DNA of 64,000 bases from Nocardioides sp. (GTDB taxonomy: Bacteria > Actinomycetota > Actinomycetes > Propionibacteriales > Nocardioidaceae). The stretch is taken from assembly GCF_030150155.1 (NCBI RefSeq), contig NZ_JASLGR010000034.1:62001-126000 (forward strand). Direction: 5' to 3'. The position numbers were made by a program, and so were the translations under genes. Shown here piece by piece: positions 33,415 through 42,400 of this stretch (the first letter of the stretch is position 1; the number at the start of each line of letters is the position of its first letter). The notes under the pieces were generated by a model. It was not told the DNA's origin. It saw only the letters and a list, made by a program, of their open reading frames with translations, and did not search any database.

Positions 33415-35526
33415 TCAGCTCTCCTTCGTGGTGATGACGGTGTTCTCGAGGCGGTCGATGACGGCTCGCTGGCCGGGGCCGATGAAGATGGTGGTGCCGG
33501 GGTGCTCGATGATCGCGGGGCCGGTGACCTCGTCACCCGGCTTCAGGCCGGTGCCGCGGACGACCTCGGCCTCGGTCCATCCGCCGGGTAGGTAGACCTG
33601 GCGGGTGCTGGGTCGCTCGACCTCCAGCGCCGAGCCACCGGAGATGACCGTGGTGATCTCCGGCTTGTTCAGCTCGCCCTTGGCCTGGACTCGGACCGAG
33701 GGGATCTCGACACCGGCGCCGGTGAAGACCGCCTCAGGGCCGTAGAGCTCCTCGAACTGGGCGATGAAGGCGTCGAGCAGGTCCTGCATGTCGGCCGCGG
33801 TCAGCTCGCCGGCCGGCAGCGCCACCGAGAGGCTCTTGGACTGCATCCGGAAGCGGACCTCGGCGTAGCGCAGCACGTGGATCCGGTCCTCCTCGGCACC
33901 CGAGTCCAGGAGCTGGGTGCGGACCTGGGCCTCCAGTCGGGCGAGGTTCTCCGCGATCCGGTCGGCCGGCAGCATCGCCGCCGCGCCCTCCCACACCGGC
34001 GTGGCCAGCGGGTCGGAGAACTCAGCGGAGACGTGCAGGTCGCTCATCGCAGCGCCGAACGCCGAGTGCACCGTGGCGGTCGACGGCACGATCACCGACT
34101 GCACGCCGAGCTCGTGGCCGAAGCCGTGACAGTGGGCACCGCCGGCGCCGCCGTACGCATAGACGACGAAGTCCCGCGGGTCGTGACCCTTGCCGACGGT
34201 CAACGTGTCGAGCAGGTCGGCCATCTTGTGGTCGGCGATCTGCTTGATCCCGGCCGCCGCCTCCTCCACCGAGATGCCGAGCGGGTCGGCCACGTGCTCC
34301 TTGACCGCGCGGACGGCGGCGTCGCGGTCCAGGGCGAAGGTGCCGCCGAGGAAGTACTCGGGGTCGATGATGCCGAGCACGACGTCGGCGTCGGTCACCG
34401 TCGGGCGGGTGCCGCCGCGCATGTAGCAGGCGGGACCGGGCACCGATCCGGCCGACTCCGGGCCGACGAGCAGCTGGCCGTCGACCACCTGGGCGATCGA
34501 GCCGCCGCCGGCACCGATCGCGGTGACCTGCACGGCCGGCTTGAGCACGTGGTAGCCGTTGACCTCCTGGCGCGGGCTCACCACCGGCTCGAAGTCCAGG
34601 ATCATCCCGACGTCGAACGAGGTGCCACCCATGTCCGTGGTCAGCACGTTCGGGGTGCCGAGCTGCTCGGCCAGCTTGGCCGAGGCCAGCACGCCGCCGG
34701 TCGGCCCTGAGGTGAGCACGGAGACGGCCGTCTCACCGCAGCGCTCGGGGGTGATCACGCCACCGCCGGAGTCGAGGATGCGCAGCGTCCCGGTCATGCC
34801 GCGGCGGTGCAGCGACTCCTGCAGGCTCGCCATGTAGCGCGCCACGTGCGGCCCGAGGTAGGCGTTGAGGGCGGTGGTCGCGGTGCGCTCGTACTCGCCG
34901 AGCACCGGGGCGAGGTCCGAGGAGACCGAGAGGTAGACCTCAGGCGCCATCTCGCGCACGATCTCGGCGACCCGCAGCTCGTGGGCCGGGTTGCGGAAGG
35001 ACCAGAGCAGCACGATGGCGATCGCCTGCACCCCCTGGTCGAGCAGACCCTGTACGGCGACCCGGACCGACTCCTCGTCGAGCGGGGCGATCACCGCGCC
35101 CTTGTAGTCGATCCGCTCGACGACCTCGGCAGTCAGCTCACGCGGGACCACCGGCTGCGGATGCTCACGTCGCGAGAAGTGCGTGATCTCGTGGATCTCC
35201 TTGCCCGCCCAGTGGCCCATGCCACGCTGGATCAGCAGCGTGTCGCGGAACCCGTTGGTCGTCAGGATGCCGGTCTTGACGCCCTTGCGCTCGATCAGCG
35301 CGTTGGTCGCGACCGTGGTGCCGAGACCGAAGTAGTCGACCTGGGAGAGCAGCGAGCCCTCCTCGAGGCCGAGCTCGGCCTCCGCCAGGGCGAGCGCGTT
35401 GTTCACGCCGCGGGCGGGGTCGTCGAGGGTGGTCGGCGTCTTGAGCAGGCGTGCCACTCCCTCGTCGTCCAAGAGGACGGCGTCGGTAAACGTGCCGCCG
35501 ATGTCGATGCCGACGTAGTAGCTCAC
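33415..35526 (-). CDS. HyuA/acetone-carboxylase-beta-like ATPase subunit
   Basis: A 703-residue hydantoinase A/oxoprolinase protein. The actin-like ATP site starts at YYVGIDIGGTFTDAVLLDD (residues 3-21). Other family blocks are GLGTTVATNALIERKG, LTSGPTGGVLASAKLAEQLG, TTDMGGTSFDVG and DFVVYAYGGAGGAHC. It would phosphorylate an enolate or an amide carbonyl to activate the substrate for its partner, the HyuB-type fusion. First gene of the leftward operon hyuA-hyuB-MFS, with a near-consensus promoter upstream. Confidence 0.9.
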   Translation of the reverse strand: MSYYVGIDIGGTFTDAVLLDDEGVARLLKTPTTLDDPARGVNNALALAEAELGLEEGSLLSQVDYFGLGTTVATNALIERKGVKTGILTTNGFRDTLLIQRGMGHWAGKEIHEITHFSRREHPQPVVPRELTAEVVERIDYKGAVIAPLDEESVRVAVQGLLDQGVQAIAIVLLWSFRNPAHELRVAEIVREMAPEVYLSVSSDLAPVLGEYERTATTALNAYLGPHVARYMASLQESLHRRGMTGTLRILDSGGGVITPERCGETAVSVLTSGPTGGVLASAKLAEQLGTPNVLTTDMGGTSFDVGMILDFEPVVSPRQEVNGYHVLKPAVQVTAIGAGGGSIAQVVDGQLLVGPESAGSVPGPACYMRGGTRPTVTDADVVLGIIDPEYFLGGTFALDRDAAVRAVKEHVADPLGISVEEAAAGIKQIADHKMADLLDTLTVGKGHDPRDFVVYAYGGAGGAHCHGFGHELGVQSVIVPSTATVHSAFGAAMSDLHVSAEFSDPLATPVWEGAAAMLPADRIAENLARLEAQVRTQLLDSGAEEDRIHVLRYAEVRFRMQSKSLSVALPAGELTAADMQDLLDAFIAQFEELYGPEAVFTGAGVEIPSVRVQAKGELNKPEITTVISGGSALEVERPSTRQVYLPGGWTEAEVVRGTGLKPGDEVTGPAIIEHPGTTIFIGPGQRAVIDRLENTVITTKES

Positions 35527-35574
35527 GGGTTCCTCCGATGAATCGTGTGACTGTGGTCACTGAACGTGACGCAC

Positions 35575-35604
35575 ATCATGCAGACTCACTCGACAGACTG
35601 TCAA
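35575..35604 (-). promoter_or_regulatory. Promoter of HyuA operon with overlapping inverted repeat
   Basis: On the minus strand TTGACA (35599-35604) and CATGAT (35575-35580) are 18 bp apart, a good SigA-type promoter 49 bp before the start codon. The -35 box overlaps the palindrome GACAGACTGTC (35592-35602). TTGACAGT also occurs in front of the ligB gene near 36318, so the TetR protein encoded between them may control both. Confidence 0.55.
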
Positions 35605-35617
35605 TCGAGAGACGAAG

Positions 35618-35647
35618 AACGCCCCTGGGGTCATCCCCAGGGGCGTT
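35618..35647 (-). terminator. Hairpin terminator after tetR
   Basis: AACGCCCCTGGGG (35618-35630) pairs perfectly with CCCCAGGGGCGTT (35635-35647) around a TCAT loop, 19 bp after the tetR stop at 35666. It also insulates the HyuA promoter from tetR transcription. Confidence 0.85.
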
Positions 35648-35665
35648 CGGTGTCGCGAAGGTCGC

Positions 35666-36259
35666 TCAGCCGACGAGCAGCGAGTACCAGGAGTCGGTCA
35701 GCACGTGCAGCGCGGTCGGGCGGGTGACCAGGTCGGTCCACCCGCCGACGTGGGCCCAGCGCCGGGAGTAGTACTCCAGCTGCGCGAAGGCGGCCAGAGC
35801 GCGCGCCCGACGGGTCTCCGGCGCGAAGCGACCGGCGATCGTGAGGCCCTCGGTGATCTCGGCGATCGCCGTCTCATGCCAGTGATCGACCATCACCTGC
35901 ACCGCGGCCTCCACGTCCGCAGCCTGATTCGCCACGACGACGTACGGCATCATCTGCGGCCAATGGTCGAACCGGCGCGCGAAGAACGCCTCGATCTTGC
36001 CGCGCTCGCCCGAGGCGACCACCTCGGTGAGGGTCGGCTTGTCGGTCGAGACGACCAGTTCGGAGACCTCGCCGAGGAGCGCCGCGATCAGCTCCGACTT
36101 CGACGAGAAGTGCAGGTAGAACGTGGCTCGGTTGGCCCCCGCCCGAACAGCGATGTCGTCGACGGTCGTGCCGACGTACCCCTTCTCACCGAAGACCTCG
36201 AGGGCCGATGCCAGAAGCAGGCTGCGGGTCATCTGCTTCTGCGCACTCCTGAGGCTCAC
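35666..36259 (-). CDS. TetR-family regulator of the catabolic island
   Basis: About 197 residues. The helix-turn-helix region is LLASALEVFGEKGYVGTTVDDIAVRAGANRATFYLHFSSKSEL, typical TetR. The GTG at 36259 starts the protein at VSLRSAQKQ; an ATG at 36307 is in frame but would bring the start into the divergent promoter. It lies between the leftward carboxylase operon and the rightward dioxygenase operon and is divergent from the latter, so it probably controls both. Ligand unknown, perhaps an aromatic intermediate. Confidence 0.87.
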   Translation of the reverse strand: MSLRSAQKQMTRSLLLASALEVFGEKGYVGTTVDDIAVRAGANRATFYLHFSSKSELIAALLGEVSELVVSTDKPTLTEVVASGERGKIEAFFARRFDHWPQMMPYVVVANQAADVEAAVQVMVDHWHETAIAEITEGLTIAGRFAPETRRARALAAFAQLEYYSRRWAHVGGWTDLVTRPTALHVLTDSWYSLLVG

Positions 36260-36354
36260 GGGGCAATGATAGGCGATCGCTCGATCGCGCCAGATGGACA
36301 ACATCATGTCGTGTCAGTTGACAGTGAGCACGGTCACATGCGACCGTCTGGCCT
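36260..36354. promoter_or_regulatory. Divergent promoter region tetR / ligB
   Basis: A 95-bp region with TGTCAGTTGACAGT near 36310-36325, whose TTGACAGT half matches the HyuA promoter. CATCATG also occurs beside both sites. On the minus strand TATCAT near 36270 is a possible -10 box for tetR. I propose it as an operator region; no half-site symmetry is perfect. Confidence 0.45.
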
Positions 36355-37185
36355 ATGGGCACCCTTGTCTTCGCCGGCACCACGTCGCATGTCAGTGGCA
36401 TCGTCCGCGCCCCGCATGCGGACTCCGACAACGGCGCCGCGCTGGCCGCCGCCTGGGACGCGATGGCAGCCGAGATCGCCGCCGCCGACCCCGACGTCAT
36501 CGTCCTGATCGCCCCCGACCACCAGGAGGCGTTCGGACTGGAGAACCTCCCGATCTTCGCGATCGGCTCCGCCGAGATCCACCGGGCGATCCGCGAGCAC
36601 GGCATCCCGGTCGACGACGTCGCGGGCGCACCGCAGACCGCCCAGGCGCTGCACGCCTCGCTGGTCGCGGCGGAGTTCGACGTCGCGATCGCCCACGAGA
36701 TGCCGCTCGACCACGGCTTCCTGGTCCCGGTCAAGCGTCTGGGGCTGCAGCAGCGTCGCGTCGTTCCGCTCTACCTCAGCTGCAACCAACCGCCGCTGCC
36801 GACGCTGAAGCGCTGCCAGGGGCTGGGGGTCGCGCTGCGTCGCGCGATCGAGGAGCTCCCCGCCGAGACCACGGTGGCGGTGCTCGGCCTCGGCGCCCTC
36901 TCGCACTGGGTCGCCGTCCCCCGGATGGGCGAGATCAACGAGGAGTGGGACCGCCGGGTCCTCGACTGGTTCGAAGCCGGGGAGCTCGACGCGATCGCCG
37001 CGATGACCGATGCCGAGATCCTCGAGGAGGCCGGCAACGGAGCGCTCGAGATCAGGACGTGGCTCACTGCCGCCGCCTGCGCCGGTGGCCCCGCCCGCAC
37101 GCTGGCCTACGCCCCGATGGCCCCGTGGGTCACCGGGATCGGCATCACCGAGCTCGCGATCGCCGGGATCGAGGCGGTCCGATGA
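36355..37185 (+). CDS. LigB-type extradiol dioxygenase, catalytic subunit
   Basis: A 276-residue class III extradiol dioxygenase (protocatechuate 4,5-dioxygenase beta, LigB/DODA fold). Conserved iron-site regions are GTTSHVSGIV (His12), APDHQEAFGLENLPIF, HEMPLDHGFLVPVKRL and GLGALSHWVAVPRMG. It cleaves an aromatic ortho-diol in the meta position. The following 88-residue gene gives the LigA-like small subunit, with ATGA overlap. The true substrate is unknown. Confidence 0.87.
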   Translation: MGTLVFAGTTSHVSGIVRAPHADSDNGAALAAAWDAMAAEIAAADPDVIVLIAPDHQEAFGLENLPIFAIGSAEIHRAIREHGIPVDDVAGAPQTAQALHASLVAAEFDVAIAHEMPLDHGFLVPVKRLGLQQRRVVPLYLSCNQPPLPTLKRCQGLGVALRRAIEELPAETTVAVLGLGALSHWVAVPRMGEINEEWDRRVLDWFEAGELDAIAAMTDAEILEEAGNGALEIRTWLTAAACAGGPARTLAYAPMAPWVTGIGITELAIAGIEAVR

Positions 37186-37448
37186 CCCTCGTCGCCCTCA
37201 GCCACCTCGCCCACGACCTCGACCGCCGGCCGACCGCCCCGCAGGAGCTACTCGCCGATCCGCGCGGCTTCCTGGCGGGCTACGACCTCTCCCCCGCCGA
37301 GCTCGAGGCAGTGCTGGCCCTCGACGCCCACGGACTCGTCGCGCTCGGCCTCAACCCGATGCTGATGTGGAACATCCTCGGCGCTGCCGGTGTCGGCCCC
37401 CTCGACCTCTACTCCCACACGCTGACTCTGAAAGAAGCAGGACACTGA
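37182..37448 (+). CDS. LigA-like small subunit of the extradiol dioxygenase
   Basis: An 88-residue all-helical protein. LLADPRGFLAGYDLSPAELEAVLALDAHGLVALGLNPMLMW follows the LigA (protocatechuate 4,5-dioxygenase alpha) pattern, which forms a lid on the LigB active site. It overlaps the ligB stop by four bases and is followed after 1 bp by the hydrolase gene. Confidence 0.83.
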   Translation: MTLVALSHLAHDLDRRPTAPQELLADPRGFLAGYDLSPAELEAVLALDAHGLVALGLNPMLMWNILGAAGVGPLDLYSHTLTLKEAGH

Positions 37449-37449
37449 G

Positions 37450-38343
37450 ATGACCATCTGGACCGACACCCTTGGCGCCGAGGTGCGCTTCTACCAGGCC
37501 GGACCGTGGCGCACCCGCGCCCTGGAGGCCGGCACCGGCGACCGCCACGTGATCCTGCTCAGCGGCATCACCGGTCACGTCGAGGGGTGGAGCCGCAACA
37601 TCACCGACCTGGCCGCGCAGGGCTTCCGCGTGCACGCCATCGACGCCCTCGGCCACGGCTTCACCGACAAGCCGACCGACGTCGACTACGTCGCTCCGAC
37701 CTTCGCCGAGCATGTGATCGCCTTCATGGACGCGGCCGGGATCGAGCAGGCCGACATCGTCGGCCAGAGCCTCGGTGGCTGGATCATGCTGTACGTCGCC
37801 AAGGCGTACCCCCACCGGGTCGGGAAGATGGTGCACGTCACCGGTGCCGGCATCCTCCTCGATGACGAGGCACGCGCCGCCGAGGCAGCCAACGTCGGGG
37901 ACCAGGTCGCCTCGGTGACCACCAAGGCCCTGGAGGCACCGAGCCGTGAGTCGGTGCGCCAGCGCCTGGAGTGGCTGATGTACAAGCCTGAGACGGTCAC
38001 CGACGAGCTGGTCGAGACCCGCTACCAGATCTACTGCCTGCCCGACTCGCGCGAGGCGATGCCGAAGCTCGTCGCCCAGGCCCCCGGTGCCGCCAACCGG
38101 CCGTACATGCTGACCGAGGCCGACCTGGCCGCCCTCCCCCACGAGACCCTGATCCTGTGGTCCGACCACAACCCGACCACGCCGCCCGAGGTCGGCCGGC
38201 GCGCCGCGGAGATCATGCCGAACGCCTCGTTCGACATGATCACCGACGCCGGGCACTGGCCGATGTTCGAGCAGCCCGAGGCGTTCAACAAGGTCGTCGG
38301 AGCGTTCCTCACCGGCTCGGCACCGCGGGGGCGTGAGGCGTGA
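37450..38343 (+). CDS. Alpha/beta hydrolase (meta-cleavage product type)
   Basis: A 297-residue hydrolase. HVILLSGITGHVEGW forms the oxyanion region, GQSLGG near 103-108 holds the nucleophilic Ser, and DAGHWPMFEQPEAFN near 265 holds the catalytic His. This is the BphD/MhpC group that splits the C-C bond of ring-cleavage products, which suits its place directly after LigAB. Other esters or carbon-carbon substrates are possible. Its stop overlaps the next start (GTGA). Confidence 0.87.
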   Translation: MTIWTDTLGAEVRFYQAGPWRTRALEAGTGDRHVILLSGITGHVEGWSRNITDLAAQGFRVHAIDALGHGFTDKPTDVDYVAPTFAEHVIAFMDAAGIEQADIVGQSLGGWIMLYVAKAYPHRVGKMVHVTGAGILLDDEARAAEAANVGDQVASVTTKALEAPSRESVRQRLEWLMYKPETVTDELVETRYQIYCLPDSREAMPKLVAQAPGAANRPYMLTEADLAALPHETLILWSDHNPTTPPEVGRRAAEIMPNASFDMITDAGHWPMFEQPEAFNKVVGAFLTGSAPRGREA

Positions 38344-39329
38344 GCGTCCCGATCACGCTGGCGTGCGAGCGCTACGACCGCACCGAGGCGCTGCGCGACG
38401 GCCGGGTCACGGTCGCCGGAGTCGACCTCACCTACCTGCCGCAGCAGGTCGAGAAGACCTTCTTCCGGATGGCACGGTTCGGCGAGTTCGACGCCGCCGA
38501 GATGTCGCTGTCGTCGTACGTCCTGGGGCTGACCCGGGAGAACCCGCCGTTCGTCGCGATCCCGGTCTTCCCGTCGCGCTTCTTCCGGCACAGCGGGATC
38601 TACGTCCGTGCCGGCTCCGAGGTCACCGAGCCGATGCAGCTCGCCGGCGGCACCGTCGGGATCGCCGAGTGGCAGCTCACCGCCAACGTGTGGATCCGCG
38701 GGATCCTCGCCGACGAGTACGACCTCCCGGTCGACGCCGTCTCCTACCGGACCGGCGGCCTGCTGGAGCCGGGTCGCCCGGAGAAGCTCAAGGTCGAACT
38801 GCCGGCCTCGATCAAGGTCAGCCCGATCGGGGCCGACCAGACCCTGTCCCAGATGCTCGCCGATGGCGAGATCGACGCGATCTACTCACCCCGCGCCCCG
38901 CAGGGGTTCGGCGGCGAGGGCGCCCCGATCCGGCGGCTCTTCGCCGACTCCCGCGCCGCCGAGCAGGAGTACTTCGCTCGCACCGGCATCTTCCCGACGA
39001 TGCACGTCGTGGTGCTGCGCCGCGACGTGTACGAGAAGAACAGGTGGCTGGCCCGCTCCCTCTTCGAGGCGTTCTCCGAGGCGAAGGCACTGGCCGAGGA
39101 GAACTTCGAGGAGACCGCAGCGCTGCGCGTCATGCTGCCGTGGTTCCTCGACGAGGCCGCGGCCACCCGCGAGCTGATGGGCGACGACTTCTGGGCCTAC
39201 GGCCTGGAGCCGAACCGGCACGTGCTCGACACCTTCCTCGGCTACGCGCTGGACCAGGGCATCGCCGCTCACCCGATCTCCGCGGACCAGCTGTTCGCAC
39301 CCGAGACACTCGAGACGACGCTGGTCTGA
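38340..39329 (+). CDS. 4,5-dihydroxyphthalate decarboxylase homolog (Pht5-like)
   Basis: A 329-residue protein with a periplasmic-binding-protein-like fold but no signal peptide. It closely follows the 4,5-dihydroxyphthalate decarboxylase family: ERYDRTEALRDGRVTVAGVD, FDAAEMSLSSYVLGLT, FVAIPVFPSRFFRHSGIYV and TGGLLEPGRPEKLK. That enzyme makes protocatechuate, a classical LigAB substrate. The pairing supports an aromatic di-acid or related diol as the pathway substrate. No phthalate dioxygenase or dehydrogenase gene is nearby, so the upper pathway is absent or different. Confidence 0.85.
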   Translation: MSVPITLACERYDRTEALRDGRVTVAGVDLTYLPQQVEKTFFRMARFGEFDAAEMSLSSYVLGLTRENPPFVAIPVFPSRFFRHSGIYVRAGSEVTEPMQLAGGTVGIAEWQLTANVWIRGILADEYDLPVDAVSYRTGGLLEPGRPEKLKVELPASIKVSPIGADQTLSQMLADGEIDAIYSPRAPQGFGGEGAPIRRLFADSRAAEQEYFARTGIFPTMHVVVLRRDVYEKNRWLARSLFEAFSEAKALAEENFEETAALRVMLPWFLDEAAATRELMGDDFWAYGLEPNRHVLDTFLGYALDQGIAAHPISADQLFAPETLETTLV

Positions 39330-39350
39330 CCCTGCTGCCCCGGCTGCCGC

Positions 39351-39413
39351 CGCTGAAAGCCAACTGGCCGCCCAGGTTCCCCCTACTCGGGGGTCCTGGG
39401 CGGCCAGCTGTCG
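39351..39413. repeat. Hairpin repeat, copy 2 (bidirectional terminator)
   Basis: Second copy of the element at 29401-29463. Arms CTGGCCGCCCAGG (39364-39376) and CCTGGGCGGCCAG (39395-39407). The A-T pair of copy 1 is a G-C pair here, a compensatory change. The inner loop differs by three bases. Again it sits between convergent gene ends, 21 bp after a stop codon. Confidence 0.85.
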
Positions 39414-39435
39414 TGATCGAGCCAGGCGGTCGGGC

Positions 39436-42400
39436 CTAGCGGAGCACGCGGACCTTGAGGGTCTGCGTGCGGGCCGCGTAGGCCTGCGAACCCGAGTACG
39501 CCACCTTGAGCACCGTCACACCGCGCTTGGCGATGGTGCCCAGGCGCAGCGTGGCCACCCCGTTCACCACCCGCACGGTGCGGGTCCGGGCGTGCTTGCC
39601 CGAGCCGATGGTGACCCTGACCGTGCCGGTCACCGTGGTGCGGGCGTGGCCGGTGATCCGGACCTTGACCCGGACGTGGGTGCGCTTGGCGTGGACCTTC
39701 GGGTTGACCACCCGCGAGGTCAGGGTGGTGAGCGCCACCGCACCGGCCGGAGCGGCTGCGGCCGCAGCCGAGGAGGCAGCCGACGCCGGGGCGACGACGT
39801 GCACCACGACCTGCGTCACCGACGGCCGGGACGTCTCCACCCCGGCGTACGACGCCGACAGCACGTAGTCGCCGACCTTGAGCGCCCCGGCGGGCAGGGT
39901 GAGGGTGGCCACCCCATCGGTCAGGTCGTCGCTGGTGGCGGTGTCGGCACTGACCGTCGCCGTGGCCAGCGTGGTGCCGGCCAGGCTGAGAGTGACGGTG
40001 CCGGTCGGGAGGGTGTCCCCGCCGATCACCCGGACACCGACGGTGGTCGGCGTACCGGCGACGGCGGCGATGTCGCCGGAGAGCACCACGCGCGGCGTGG
40101 AGACCTGCTTGGTCGGGTCGATGCCGATGATCTCGGGGTTGTGGTCCGAGGCCCGGAACGGCTGGTCGTTGTAAAGGAAGACCGGGTTGTAGTTGGCCCG
40201 GCTGTACTCCCCCGCGACCTGCTCCTCGGCGTTGATCTGCCACACGTCGACCCCGGTGACCAGCTTGACGCCGCGGGTGTTGGCGAAGACGTGGTCCAGG
40301 GAGCCGGCCATGCCGTCGAAGGAGTAGGTGTACTCCCCGCCGTTGAAGGCACCGTTGAGCTCGGTGAAGCCACCGGCCTCGATGGTCTGGATCGGGTCCT
40401 CGGACGAGTTGGCGTTGTAGTCACCGGTGAGGAAGACGCTCTGCGTCCCGACCCGGTCGGCCATGTCGTTGGCGAACTTCACCAGCGCCGTGGCCTGGGC
40501 GACACGGTCCGGGTTGGCGTTGCCCTGCCCGGTGCCGTCGTTGGTGCCCGACCCCTTGGACTTGAAGTGGTTCACGATCACCTCGAACGCGTGGCTGTCG
40601 GCCGAGCCGGCGGCCTTGAACGCCTGCGCCAGCGGCTCCCGTGCGTTCACGAACGCGGCCGAACCGGTCAGGATCGTCGAGTCGCCCACCGGCGCGACCA
40701 GGGCCGGCTGGTAGATGAACGCGGTCCGGATGGCGTCCTGGTCGGAGACGGCCGGCTGCTTCGAGGCCGGCGGCGAGGGCACGTAGGCCCAACGGTCGTA
40801 GCCGGCGGCGGCGTTGAGCGCAGCGACCAGGCGGGCCGGGCCGTAGTCACGACCGCGGTCGTTGGTCGGGTCGTAGCCCGGCGGCAGGCACGACAGCGAC
40901 GTGCCGGTCCCAGCCGCAGCAGCCGAGGTGGCACCGACGGTGGGCTTGAAGGTGCCCGTGCACGAACCGGTGCCCCACGGGGTGAGCCCCTTGATCAGCG
41001 AGCGGTAGAGCAGCCCGTTCTCGATCTCCTCCAGGGAGATGATCGCGGTGGCGTTGCCGCCGTCGGCCTGCGCGGTGCCCATCGTGTTGATCGCCTTCAC
41101 GATCTTCGCCTCCTGGTTGTAGAAGGCGGCGGTGAGCGCCGCACCACGCGGACCGGGCTGACCGGTCGCGGTGATGGTGCAGGTGTTGTCGGTGACCTTC
41201 ACGCTGGCACGGTCGGTGTAGTACGTGCAGGTGCCCAGGTTGGCGCGCTCGAAGGCGTCACCGGTGGTCGGGAAGTAGTTGAGCACGTTGAACGTGCCGA
41301 TGCTGAACTTCCCGCTGGCCTTGAGCACGTCGGCCGGCTTGAGGTTGGCCGTGCGGGTGTCGGAGAAGGTCGCGACCTGGCTGCCGTCGACCTTGTCCAG
41401 GGGCGCGGTGCCGAGCTCGACACGCGGCTGGACGTGCCACTCGTCGCGCAGCTGCATCAGGATCAGCTTGCCGTTGTCCCCGGAGTCGAACGTCACCTGG
41501 GAGCCGATCCGGACCGGGTTGGTCGGGGTGAGCCAGGAGAACTCCTTGCCCGAGCTGCCCGAGAACGACCCCTCCTTGGCGTCGTCCAGGATGATCTTGC
41601 GCGCGTTGTTGTCGGCCGTGACGGCGGCGACGGCACCGGTGTTCTGGGCGTCGGCGATCTCGGTCGGGGTGATCAGCTGCTTGTCACCGCGGGCGAGCAG
41701 GATCTCGCCGTACCAGTTGGTGTCGTAGTTGTCGGTGACGGTCCAGTGCTGGTCGGCCGAGGGCTGCATGTCGATCAGCTCGCCCTCGTGGGACTCCTTC
41801 TCCGCAGCCGTGTCCAGACCGGCCCACACCCCCTGTCCCCCACCGGGACCGGTGTAGGGCACCACGGTGCCGAGCGACGTGGCGAGCTTCGTCACGGTCA
41901 GCGGCATCGACTTGTAGGACGCGTCCACGATCTCGGTGGTGGTCTGCGTGCAGGTGCTGGTGCAGGTGCCCGCCGCGAACTCGGTGACCATGCCGCTGAC
42001 CTGGACCGAGTCACCGACGTTGAGGCCGGCGTCGATCGTGCTCTGGTAGACGAAGACCGCGTTGGACGGGTTGCCGCCGTACTGGGCGATCTCGGCGCGG
42101 TCGCGCGCGGCCGGGTCGGTGCTGGGCTCCTGGATGTAGAAGCCCTTCAGCCCGGTGCGGTAGATCGCGGTGACGACACCCTGGGTGGTCACCTGCTGGG
42201 CGCCGTACGGCGACAGGTTGCCGATCCCCTGGATGTCGTGGATCGGCACGATCGCGCCGCCGACCACGATGGAGAACGAGACCGTGGTGGTGGCCTGGTC
42301 GGCGTCGGTGACGGTGACGGTCACCGCGGAGGTGCCGGTCGCCGACGGCGTACCGCTGATCGTGCCGGTGTCGGTGGCCAGCGTCAGCCCGGCGGGCAGG

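Noticed and set aside
31248..35526. Plain hydantoinase or 5-oxoprolinase annotation
   Set aside because: Possible by family, but the fused gamma-like zinc domain and the catabolic neighbours fit a carboxylase better. I keep hydantoinase as an alternative.
29401..39413. Composite transposon bounded by the hairpin repeats
   Set aside because: No transposase, no terminal target duplications and the repeats are short hairpins between convergent genes.
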